This document shows, piece after piece, positions 32,234-40,275 of a stretch of DNA of 64,000 nt; position 1 is the stretch's first letter; every line of letters begins with the position of its first letter. Source of the stretch: Saprospiraceae bacterium (GTDB lineage: Bacteria > Bacteroidota > Bacteroidia > Chitinophagales > Saprospiraceae); the NCBI GenBank assembly GCA_022841345.1, contig JALHRR010000026.1, positions 1-64,000 on the forward strand, in the 5' to 3' direction. A model generated the notes under the pieces. It did no database searches. It saw nothing but the letters and a program-made list of their open reading frames with translations, and was not told where the DNA came from. Both the position numbers and the translations under genes were made by a program.

Positions 32234-35101
32234 ATGAGTAATATCAGCATCCCTTCTGCATTTCAAAACAGGCATATCGGAATCTCGGACGAACAATTGT
32301 CCCATATGTTGAAATTTATTGGTGTTTCATCTCTTGAGCAACTGGTCAATGAAACCATTCCTGCCTCTATACGTATTCAGGGCGAGCTGGATATTCCGGA
32401 TGCGCTGAGTGAATCTGACTACCTGGAAAGCCTGAAAAAAATCGCTCTTAAGAATAAAGTAAGCAAGTCTTTTATCGGCTATGGGTACTACGGAACTGTG
32501 ACACCAAGTGTCATTTTGAGAAATGTTTTTTCCAATCCGGGATGGTACACACAGTACACTCCTTATCAGGCTGAAATTGCTCAGGGGAGACTGGAAGCAT
32601 TGCTGAATTTCCAAACTATGATTAGCGACCTGACTGGTTTGCCTATTGCAAATGCCTCCTTGCTGGATGAAGCCACTGCTGCTGCCGAAGCAATGGCTAT
32701 GTTTTTTCATGTGAAAAACAAAAAAGTCAAAGAAGCTTCAAAAAATAAATTTCTGGTGGCCGATACGGTCTTAACTCAGACTATAGATGTGTTGATGACC
32801 AGAGCTCAGCCACTGGATATCGTTGTGGAACTGGTTTCTATGGATAAGATGCTTCCTGCTGATGATGTGTTTGGCATACTGTTGCAATATCCTGACAAGA
32901 ATGGTCAGGTGGCTTCATTCAAAGCACTTACCGAAACCATGAAAGCAAGCGATATCGCTGTCACAGTTGCAGCAGATATCATGAGTCTTGTGATCCTCGA
33001 AGCTCCAGGCGAATGGGGCGCAGACGTAGTTGTAGGAAATACTCAGAGATTTGGGGTACCGATGGGATTCGGTGGTCCTCATGCTGCATTTTTTGCAACC
33101 AAAGAAGATTACAAAAGATTGATTCCGGGCAGAATCATCGGTATGTCAGTGGATAGCCACGGAAAACCGGCCCTCAGAATGGCATTACAAACGAGAGAGC
33201 AACATATCAGAAGAGAAAAAGCGACTTCCAATATCTGTACAGCTCAGGCCTTGCTGGCAATCATGACCAGTATGTATGCTGTGTATCACGGTCCGGAAGG
33301 CTTGAAATATATTGCTGAAGATATCCATCAGAAGGCTATTCATCTGGCTTATGGCATTCAGAATGCCGGATTCGAGGTTGTTCACCAGCAGTTTTTTGAT
33401 ACTGTTATGGTAAAAGTATCTGCTGTGGATGCAGATTCCTTCAAAGCGCACAGCGAAGCATTGAATTACAATTTTGGATACGAAAGTGGATATATCAGAC
33501 TTGCTGTTGATGAGACTCATTCACAAACTGATATTGAAGAGGTGATCAGTCTATTTAATCTTGTGGGTAAGGGTCAGGCCATTTCTGATTTGCGTTTCGG
33601 TATTTCTTCTGAATTACACAGACAGAGTGACATACTGACTCATCCAATTTTCAATATGCATCACACTGAGACAAAGATGATGCGTTATATCAAGCGCCTG
33701 GAAAACAAAGATTTGTCTTTGGTTCATTCTATGATTGCGCTGGGTTCTTGTACTATGAAGTTAAATGCCGCGACTCAATTGATTCCGGTAAGCTGGGAAA
33801 ACTTTTCTTCCATACATCCATTTGCTCCGGTTGAGCAGACAGCGGGATACCGTCAGGTTTTTGAGGAATTGAGTGATGCATTGTGCAAAATCACAGGTTT
33901 TACAGCATGTTCCCTTCAGCCTAATTCGGGAGCTCAGGGAGAATATGCTGGATTATTGACTATTCGCGCATACCATCTTGACAGAGGAGACAAACACCGT
34001 GTCATCAATCTGATTCCTTCTTCAGCCCACGGCACCAATCCGGCAAGTGCAGTCATGGTGGGAATGGATGTAGTGGTAGTCAAATGCGACGAACAGGGTA
34101 ATATCGACATAGATGATTTACGCAGCAAAGCTGAACAATATAAAGACACGCTGTCTGCATTGATGGTGACTTATCCTTCTACTCACGGAGTATTTGAAGA
34201 AGGTATCCGCGAGATATGCGAGATTATCCATCAGAACGGAGGACTTGTATATATGGATGGAGCCAACATGAATGCACAGGTAGGATTGACCTCTCCGGGA
34301 CTGATCGGCGCCGATGTTTGCCATCTAAACCTTCACAAGACATTTGCTATTCCTCACGGAGGCGGTGGACCGGGCATGGGCCCTATTTGTGTGAATGATA
34401 AACTGGCACCTTACCTACCGGGACACCCTGTAGTGACCACGGGCGGTAATAAAGCGGTATATGCAGTTTCTGCAGCTCCTTGGGGAAGTGCGAGTATCCT
34501 TTTGATCAGCTATGCTTATATCAAAATGCTGGGCAAAATGGGAGTAGCAGATGCCACCCGCTATGCTATTCTGAATGCCAATTACATGAAAGCAAGACTG
34601 GAGAAATCATATAAAATCCTGTACACCGGCAAGAATGGCCGTGCAGCTCATGAGATGATCATCGACCTCAATCCATTCAAAGCGATCGGAGTGCAGGCAG
34701 AAGATGTAGCCAAGCGTTTGATTGATTATGGTTTCCATTCACCTACACTATCTTTCCCTGTAGCCGGAACATTGATGATAGAGCCTACGGAAAGTGAAGA
34801 CATGGCAGAGCTGGACAGATTCTGCGATGCCATGATACAGATCAGAGAAGAGATCGATGAAATCGCAAGAGGTGAATATCCTGAGAAAAGCAATGTCCTG
34901 CACAATGCTCCTCATACGGCAGAATTGCTGACATCTGATGAATGGGATCTTCCATACAGCAGAGAGAAAGCTGCATACCCGCTTCCTTATCTCAGAATGG
35001 GACACAAATTCTGGCCTTCTGTAGGAAGAGTGGATAATGCATATGGGGATAGAAATCTGGTTTGTACCTGTCCGCCGATAGAGAGTTATATGCAGGCGTA
35101 G
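32234..35101 (+). CDS. gcvP: Glycine dehydrogenase (decarboxylating), P protein
   Basis: The PLP-dependent subunit of the glycine cleavage system. It decarboxylates glycine and passes the aminomethyl group to H protein. 955 residues, the full fused length of the homodimeric form. The N-terminal half has FIGYGYYGT and PYQAEIAQGRLEALLNFQTM. The PLP lysine lies in HLNLHKTFAIPHGGGGPGMG (about residue 702), and the C-terminus has VDNAYGDRNLVCTCPP. gcvT and gcvH are not in this window, which is usual for Bacteroidota. It stands alone, ending before a perfect 17-bp inverted repeat. Confidence 0.97.
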   Translation: MSNISIPSAFQNRHIGISDEQLSHMLKFIGVSSLEQLVNETIPASIRIQGELDIPDALSESDYLESLKKIALKNKVSKSFIGYGYYGTVTPSVILRNVFSNPGWYTQYTPYQAEIAQGRLEALLNFQTMISDLTGLPIANASLLDEATAAAEAMAMFFHVKNKKVKEASKNKFLVADTVLTQTIDVLMTRAQPLDIVVELVSMDKMLPADDVFGILLQYPDKNGQVASFKALTETMKASDIAVTVAADIMSLVILEAPGEWGADVVVGNTQRFGVPMGFGGPHAAFFATKEDYKRLIPGRIIGMSVDSHGKPALRMALQTREQHIRREKATSNICTAQALLAIMTSMYAVYHGPEGLKYIAEDIHQKAIHLAYGIQNAGFEVVHQQFFDTVMVKVSAVDADSFKAHSEALNYNFGYESGYIRLAVDETHSQTDIEEVISLFNLVGKGQAISDLRFGISSELHRQSDILTHPIFNMHHTETKMMRYIKRLENKDLSLVHSMIALGSCTMKLNAATQLIPVSWENFSSIHPFAPVEQTAGYRQVFEELSDALCKITGFTACSLQPNSGAQGEYAGLLTIRAYHLDRGDKHRVINLIPSSAHGTNPASAVMVGMDVVVVKCDEQGNIDIDDLRSKAEQYKDTLSALMVTYPSTHGVFEEGIREICEIIHQNGGLVYMDGANMNAQVGLTSPGLIGADVCHLNLHKTFAIPHGGGGPGMGPICVNDKLAPYLPGHPVVTTGGNKAVYAVSAAPWGSASILLISYAYIKMLGKMGVADATRYAILNANYMKARLEKSYKILYTGKNGRAAHEMIIDLNPFKAIGVQAEDVAKRLIDYGFHSPTLSFPVAGTLMIEPTESEDMAELDRFCDAMIQIREEIDEIARGEYPEKSNVLHNAPHTAELLTSDEWDLPYSREKAAYPLPYLRMGHKFWPSVGRVDNAYGDRNLVCTCPPIESYMQA

Positions 35102-35268
35102 GTCATAAGTAGTAAGGCATAAGTCTGCTTAGATGTGAAAGTTAATATTGAGCGATGAAGATTATGCTGATTTTGTAAGCCAGATCAGGAAAACGAGAGA
35201 GCAGCTTTTTCATTAATCTCAAGAGAAAGCCAAGCAAATTACATTGTCTTTTAAAATAATTGTATCAT

Positions 35269-35305
35269 TCTGACAGATTTAAAGTTGAACTTTAAATCTG
35301 TCAGA
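35269..35305. repeat. Perfect 17-bp inverted repeat between convergent genes
   Basis: TCTGACAGATTTAAAGT (35269-35285), a 3-base loop, then its exact reverse complement (35289-35305). It lies between gcvP and the convergent beta-barrel gene. There is no T-tract, so it is either a bidirectional terminator or a REP-like palindromic repeat of the CTGACAG type common in Bacteroidota intergenic DNA. Confidence 0.65.
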
Positions 35306-35335
35306 GTAACCTATATAGCATTCAATATCAAACAC

Positions 35336-36013
35336 TTACTTCCCATAAAAATCCCAGCTCAAGCGGATTCTGTGCTGAAAATGTGGCAGAATTTGATTTC
35401 CTTCTGCCTGAATATGATTATTCCTCCGAAACACTTCTGAGTCCAGGTCAGCAGGAATTCCTGTGACCGCAGAATATCTGTTATATAAACCAACAGTGAA
35501 ATCAAAGTCCAGACTGAATCGTGAGCCGAATTTTATCACAATGCCCATTCCTCCCATTATCCCTGTTCTCCAGTTACTTTCTGTATATTGAATTCTTCTG
35601 AAATATTCACAATCATTCATACAAACCCAGGACCTTAGATCGTGCTTGTAATAATCCTGCGTTAGATTTAATATCCAATATTTTCGGCTTACATTCCTGA
35701 GCCCAAAATATTTGCGGATGCCTATATTTCCGGAAATATCTCTCGCATTGTATTTTGCAAAAACGGTTCCATTGAAACTGCTTCCATATCCTAATTCAGT
35801 AAGTAAAGCGTATTTTGAACTGATTCTTCTCTCAAATCCCATCTGTATTCGAGGCACACCAACACCCAAATCGCGAAAGATCACAGGAAAAACATTTAAT
35901 TTGAAGGCAAACTCCGGAACAGCTGTACTGGCAATTTCATCCTGAGTTCGGGCAGGAAAAATTATAAAGAGAATACAAAAAAGAATGAGAAAGCTTCTAA
36001 ACATGTAATTCAA
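35336..36013 (-). CDS. Hypothetical outer membrane beta-barrel protein
   Basis: A 225-residue protein with a signal peptide (about 1-23, ending ARTQ). Amphipathic strands are rich in Tyr, Phe and Arg: AFKLNVFPVIFRDLG, IQMGFERRISSKYALLTELGYGSS, and RFSLDFDFTVGLYNRYS, with the last strand HRIRLSWDFYGK at the C-terminus. It is the third gene of a tight operon after two LVIVD-type lipoproteins (2-base gap), which suggests that the three act together at the outer membrane. Function unknown. Confidence 0.65.
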   Translation of the reverse strand: MNYMFRSFLILFCILFIIFPARTQDEIASTAVPEFAFKLNVFPVIFRDLGVGVPRIQMGFERRISSKYALLTELGYGSSFNGTVFAKYNARDISGNIGIRKYFGLRNVSRKYWILNLTQDYYKHDLRSWVCMNDCEYFRRIQYTESNWRTGIMGGMGIVIKFGSRFSLDFDFTVGLYNRYSAVTGIPADLDSEVFRRNNHIQAEGNQILPHFQHRIRLSWDFYGK

Positions 36014-36015
36014 TC

Positions 36016-36768
36016 TTAGTCCGGAACCACTAAAGTGGATAACTGCCTTGGAGCTGCAGGATTGGAATAATCATATTGATATAGTTTTTTAGGTCCAACC
36101 AATAACAATAAACCGTTTCTGGCAATGGCATCGTGTACATTCACTCCCTTAATGTGGTGCAATATTTTGACATCGGAAGGCTTTGAAACATCCAGCATAA
36201 AAAATCCGTTTTCGAGGTCACAAATAAAAAGTAAATTTCCATCCAGAGCCAATCCTGCCGGGTTTTCAAAATCAGTGTATGCCTTGATTAATTGGGGATT
36301 TCTTTTGTCTCTGATATCCAGAACTTCCAGTTGATTGGTCTCAGTAAACCGACAGCCTTCCACACTTCTCAATGTGACAAAAGCTACGGTGTCATTAGCC
36401 ACTACCGGATCACAAGCCTGCACATGCTGATAGGCACTGATATATTCCGGACGTCCTGCAGCATCTCTGGAAAAAATATGCATACCGCTCTGTCCTCCTA
36501 TCAAAAGAAATTCACCGAGAGGAAATAGTGTCTCAATATCAAAGGCTACTCTCTGCTCATCCATCAATGCAGGATTCAGAGGATCAGTTAAACTGAAGGT
36601 TTTCAAGTTTGGGCCACTGATTACATACAGGTTATTCCCAATAATACTGAACCGGGCCAGGGACCCACCTTGTCCTACATTTCCTGCAGGGCTTGCATCC
36701 TTGCTACATGACAGAATGCTCATCAGTACAATGACAAAACAGATAGCGTTATTTCTCATGGTTTTCAT
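36016..36768 (-). CDS. LVIVD-repeat lipoprotein
   Basis: A 250-residue lipoprotein (signal peptide ending MSILSC, Cys about 21). The body has beta-propeller-like LVIVD repeats: FSLTDPLNPALMDEQRV, IFSRDAAGRPEYISAYQ, LEVLDIRDKRNPQLIKAYT, MLDVSKPSDVKILHHIKG and YDYSNPAAPRQLSTL. Each has the D-x-x-x-P-xx-P signature. Such repeats are common on the surface of Bacteroidota. It lies 4 bases after the preceding gene, so the two are co-translated or nearly so. Confidence 0.75.
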   Translation of the reverse strand: MKTMRNNAICFVIVLMSILSCSKDASPAGNVGQGGSLARFSIIGNNLYVISGPNLKTFSLTDPLNPALMDEQRVAFDIETLFPLGEFLLIGGQSGMHIFSRDAAGRPEYISAYQHVQACDPVVANDTVAFVTLRSVEGCRFTETNQLEVLDIRDKRNPQLIKAYTDFENPAGLALDGNLLFICDLENGFFMLDVSKPSDVKILHHIKGVNVHDAIARNGLLLLVGPKKLYQYDYSNPAAPRQLSTLVVPD

Positions 36769-36772
36769 AGGA

Positions 36773-37291
36773 TTAAATGGAACAATCAGGAATGAACATA
36801 GAATCTCTCACCCAGCCTTCCACTGCTTTTCCGGGATCCGGACACTGGAAATATCCTGAATTCTGATCAGGAAGATTTCCGGAATTAGGAAAAACACCTT
36901 CCAGTCTGCCCAACTCCATCGCTTCTGCAATATTGTGAATATCAATAACTACTAATTCACTAAGCTGATCTGTGTATAAATAATGGTCTTTTATCGCTAC
37001 TTCTGTAGTTCCTACAATGGATAGAAAGTGAATCGGAACAGGAGCTTCCGGATTGGAATTGTCTATGATATGCACTCCTTTTGCCTTTTCAATAGCAAAG
37101 ATGTATTGTTGAAAAACATAAATTCTTTCAAGAGAAGTGACTGTTCTGGGCGATTCTACTTTAATATCCAGATCAATCGAATCACTGTAAATTGGCACCC
37201 ATCCCAGTACTTTTATATTATCGTAGTTTTTATAACATGCGGTAAATAACAGGATCGAAAAGAGGAAGCAGAGTATTGCTGTATTTTTCAT
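36773..37291 (-). CDS. LVIVD-repeat-like lipoprotein (short)
   Basis: A 172-residue lipoprotein with signal peptide ending LLFTAC (Cys19). It contains two or three propeller-like repeats, for example VHIIDNSNPEAPVPIHFLSI and LVVIDIHNIAEAMELGRL, and a Cys-containing C-terminal tail (CPDPGKAVEGWVRDSMFIPDCSI). It is shorter than its downstream neighbour and may pair with it. It is the first gene of the operon leading to the beta-barrel protein, and a partial propeller is possible. Confidence 0.7.
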   Translation of the reverse strand: MKNTAILCFLFSILLFTACYKNYDNIKVLGWVPIYSDSIDLDIKVESPRTVTSLERIYVFQQYIFAIEKAKGVHIIDNSNPEAPVPIHFLSIVGTTEVAIKDHYLYTDQLSELVVIDIHNIAEAMELGRLEGVFPNSGNLPDQNSGYFQCPDPGKAVEGWVRDSMFIPDCSI

Positions 37292-37469
37292 GTTTTAAAA
37301 ATATTACTTAATAAAAGTAGCCCGGAAATATAAGATTGAAAGTTAATGTTAACGACGGGTATTATTGTAATGTCGTTTGTTTAAAAGATTGTTAATTAAT
37401 TTGCAGGCAGCATTTAGTAATTTTTGTTCGTATTAAGTTTTAAATTCAATATCCATACATCACACAGAT

Positions 37470-38666
37470 ATGAAGGTAAATATTTACAAATATTCATTTC
37501 TTGCGATATTTCTTATCGTTGCACAATTATCAGTCGCTCAAAAAGAGCAGATTCCTGCCATTGATTCAGTCTTAATTAAAGAGCGGGATGGTAAATATTA
37601 CCTGATAACATCAGCTACTATGCACGGAATTGGTCAGGGTATTTATATTTCATCACTATTCAGTGATACAGTTTTTACAAGAGGATCTTTCGGAGTTGAT
37701 TTCAAAATTGAAAGAACAAAATTTGGAAAATTCTTGCCATATTTAACTGCAGCTGCGGGATTTACATCTACACTGGTACTTACACAAAACAAATGGATAA
37801 ATCCAGCCGCCGCAAATACTCACTTTTGGGGATCTATGGCCGGATATTTACACGGCATGGCACTTCACTGGACAATTAATGATGATTTTTTCCTTGAGGA
37901 GGACAAGAATTTATTGGTACCGGCTGGTTTATTCAGTCTTGCTGAGGGATGGGCTGGATATTTCATTGCAAAAAAATATGGAATTGACCATTCCCGTTCC
38001 ATTGCGTGGAACTCAGGAAATATTTGGGGGATGACCTCCGGTTTTTTATTGAATAATTCATTCAGCGATGCAGAAGATGCCAGAAAAACGGGAATTGCCA
38101 TGCTGGGAGGATCCGCACTTGGAATTGTGGGTGCACATTTTTTGCAAAATTACAATCCCCGCAGCGGCGGAGATTGGCGGGCCATTAATGCGGGTGGATT
38201 TGTAGGAACACTTCTTGGATTATCTGTTGTTGATGCCTTCAGAAATGAAAAGCCAGTTTACAATACTATCTTCATTACAAGCACATTAGGCCTTTGTACG
38301 TCTTACATACTTACAAAAAATACGTCATTCACTAAATCCGAAGGGGCCGTGATTACCATTGGGACAGGCGTGGGTACTTTTCTGGGGCTGGGTGTAAGTT
38401 ATTTGGCAGATACTGAAATGCTGGGGTCAATGCTTATGACTGGAGCGGGAGCTGCTCTCGGATGGGCTACCACATATACTGCTTTAAAGCTGGAAACAAA
38501 AAATAGAACCCAAAAAATGAAACTTGAAAAGGATCGCACCGGCAGTTTGAATTTCCAGATAAATCCCACAGGTTTTAGTATGTTGAAAATGACCGAAGGA
38601 CAACAAATCAGACTGTTGCAACAAAATATACCAGCTGGAATGGCAGGATTAACACTGACCTGGTAG
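37470..38666 (+). CDS. Unknown glycine-rich multi-pass membrane protein
   Basis: A 398-residue protein of no recognised family. After a signal peptide (about 1-23, ending SVAQ) and a soluble segment of about 60 residues, there are at least six glycine- and alanine-rich hydrophobic segments: FLPYLTAAAGFTSTLVL, GIAMLGGSALGIVGAHFL, GGFVGTLLGLSVVDAF, TIFITSTLGLCTSYIL, GAVITIGTGVGTFLGLGVSYLA and MLMTGAGAALGWATTYTAL. A charged region and a short C-terminal domain follow. The glycine-packed helices look like a membrane helical bundle. It is divergent from the LVIVD operon. Confidence 0.6.
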   Translation: MKVNIYKYSFLAIFLIVAQLSVAQKEQIPAIDSVLIKERDGKYYLITSATMHGIGQGIYISSLFSDTVFTRGSFGVDFKIERTKFGKFLPYLTAAAGFTSTLVLTQNKWINPAAANTHFWGSMAGYLHGMALHWTINDDFFLEEDKNLLVPAGLFSLAEGWAGYFIAKKYGIDHSRSIAWNSGNIWGMTSGFLLNNSFSDAEDARKTGIAMLGGSALGIVGAHFLQNYNPRSGGDWRAINAGGFVGTLLGLSVVDAFRNEKPVYNTIFITSTLGLCTSYILTKNTSFTKSEGAVITIGTGVGTFLGLGVSYLADTEMLGSMLMTGAGAALGWATTYTALKLETKNRTQKMKLEKDRTGSLNFQINPTGFSMLKMTEGQQIRLLQQNIPAGMAGLTLTW

Positions 38667-38764
38667 TCTGGGGTATATTACTGATGTTTAATTGGTTATC
38701 CGGTTAATGGTTATCGATAACAGCCGGAAACAGCCAAATAGCAGCCGTATATTTCTTTCAACCA

Positions 38765-38864
38765 CATCAATCTTATCAATCCCATCAATCTTCTTCAATC
38801 TTATCAATCTTCCCGCACGCACACACATTTGCACAATACTCCTCACTTCAATCCCATCAATCTT
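38765..38864. repeat. ATCAATC/TCAATCTT micro-repeats
   Basis: About 100 bases of pyrimidine-rich DNA with at least six copies of TCAATC, mostly ATCAATCTT or ATCAATCCC. It is preceded by two AACAGCC motifs (38719-38725 and 38729-38735). It lies between convergent genes and codes for nothing convincing. Confidence 0.6.
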
Positions 38865-38910
38865 CCCACACACTCCACAAGAAACTCACTCTCCCTACCT
38901 CAATCTCCTC

Positions 38911-39363
38911 CTACCGCACACGATAAGTTCGTTCCAATTCTCTGGTTGTGTCGCGTTCCTTAATGGTCTCGCGTTTATCATAAGACTTTTTGCCTTCAGC
39001 GAGATATATTTCCAGCTTGATGAATCCCCGATCGTTGACAAACATTCTGTAAGGTATGATAGTGATTCCCTTGTCTTCAGCTTTTTTGGCAAGTTTTTTC
39101 AACTCTGATTTATTCAGCAGCAGCTTGCGGTCCTTTCTGGTATCGTGATTATTATAGGCGCCCTGCTGATATTCTTTAATGTACAGGCTGTGCACCCATA
39201 ATTCACCACCATTAAAAAAGCAATAGGCATCGCTGAGATTGGCATGGCCTGCCTTGATAGATTTTACTTCAGTTCCGGCCAGCATAATTCCTGCTTCAAA
39301 TGATTGAAGGAAATGATAATCATGCTTCGCTTTTCTGTTCTTTATTTCTATATTTTTCAACAC
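38911..39363 (-). CDS. smpB: SsrA-binding protein
   Basis: Binds tmRNA and brings it to stalled ribosomes for trans-translation. 150 residues, the usual size. Conserved elements: IKNRKAKHDYHFLQSFEAGIMLAGTEVKSIKAG at the N-terminus, NLSDAYCFF, RKLLLN, GITIIPYRMFVNDRGFIKLEIYLAEGKKSYDKRETIKERD, and a basic C-terminal tail. The tail's RYRVR-like end probably folds in the ribosomal decoding region. Its first base overlaps the last base of the preceding gene (39363-39689), so the two are coupled. The tmRNA gene itself is not seen in this window. Confidence 0.97.
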   Translation of the reverse strand: MLKNIEIKNRKAKHDYHFLQSFEAGIMLAGTEVKSIKAGHANLSDAYCFFNGGELWVHSLYIKEYQQGAYNNHDTRKDRKLLLNKSELKKLAKKAEDKGITIIPYRMFVNDRGFIKLEIYLAEGKKSYDKRETIKERDTTRELERTYRVR

Positions 39364-39689
39364 TATACATTTATTTGTTCAATGCGTACAGCCGTTCCGT
39401 AAGCCAGTATTTCTGAGGCTCCCTGCATGATAGCAGAAGTCATAAACCGCACGTTAATAACAGCATTGGCACCCATTCGTTCTGCATCAGCTTCCATTCT
39501 TTCAATTGCTTCCTCTCTGGCTCCTGCCATCAAGTTGGTATAAGCTTCAATTTCCCCTCCCACCATGGTTTTAAACATGGCTCCGATATCCTTGCCGATA
39601 TGCCTGGCTTTTACTGTACTTCCACGTGCAATATCAATCACCTCAGCGATAATATAGCCGGGTATAAAATCAGTCGTAGTGATGAACAT
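39363..39689 (-). CDS. YbjQ/UPF0145 family protein
   Basis: A 108-residue protein of the YbjQ (heavy-metal-binding-like, UPF0145) family. Recognised from FIPGYIIAEVIDIARGSTVKARHIGKDIGA, the TNLMAGAREEAIERMEADAERMGANAVINVRFMTS block and the TAVRIE terminus, all typical of the pentameric family. The function is not established despite the metal-binding label. It directly precedes smpB on the same strand with a 1-base overlap. Confidence 0.9.
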   Translation of the reverse strand: MFITTTDFIPGYIIAEVIDIARGSTVKARHIGKDIGAMFKTMVGGEIEAYTNLMAGAREEAIERMEADAERMGANAVINVRFMTSAIMQGASEILAYGTAVRIEQINV

Positions 39690-39692
39690 ATT

Positions 39693-40184
39693 TTAATTTG
39701 TCTTTTTCATTGGATACTCCATCTTCTTCTTTTCACCATTTTTTTCACCTTCTATCCAGGCCATTATCAGTGTATCAGAGATCTTTCGATAATTGATTCT
39801 TTGTGGAAAATCATGCGCTTTATTCTCAAATACAAAGGTAGCCTTTTGAGTACTTACTAATGAAAAAGTGATGGATTCATTGTTGTTTTGGCCTTTTACT
39901 TTAGCAACATAGTGAATTCCCGATTCATTATATATCAGCTGAATCACTTCTTTGAGAATAGTATCTCTGCCATTTAATGCAAACCCCTTCCCTCTTAATT
40001 CCTTCTCATTCACAAACTCCCATTTCTCCATTTCTGCCCCTGACTCGATTTTCCAGGTTCCTATGATGAACTGCAAGTCCATCCAGGCTTTATCAAAATC
40101 TACGGTTTGTGCTGACATATTGCCCGGCATACCTGCCAATAAGAAAGCAAGCACAGACAAATAATATGAGGATCTCCTGGTCAT
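39693..40184 (-). CDS. DUF6265-like exported protein
   Basis: A 163-residue protein with a signal peptide (ending GNMSAQ). The mature domain begins AWMDLQFIIGTWKIE and continues with GKGFALNGRDTILKEVIQLI, HYVAKVKGQNN and FENKAHDFPQRINYR. This is the small lipocalin-like beta-barrel pattern seen in DUF6265. No ligand is known. It ends 3 bases before the YbjQ-family gene, so the three genes 40184 to 38911 are probably one transcript. The C-terminus is strongly basic (KNGEKKKMEYPMKK). Confidence 0.7.
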   Translation of the reverse strand: MTRRSSYYLSVLAFLLAGMPGNMSAQTVDFDKAWMDLQFIIGTWKIESGAEMEKWEFVNEKELRGKGFALNGRDTILKEVIQLIYNESGIHYVAKVKGQNNNESITFSLVSTQKATFVFENKAHDFPQRINYRKISDTLIMAWIEGEKNGEKKKMEYPMKKTN

Positions 40185-40275
40185 TCTATGGTGTTTGTAT
40201 TATTGTAGAAAAACAAATAATACCGTTAAATAATTCCTTGATAATCACTTACTAAAGCTTCTCAGTTTCGGTGAA

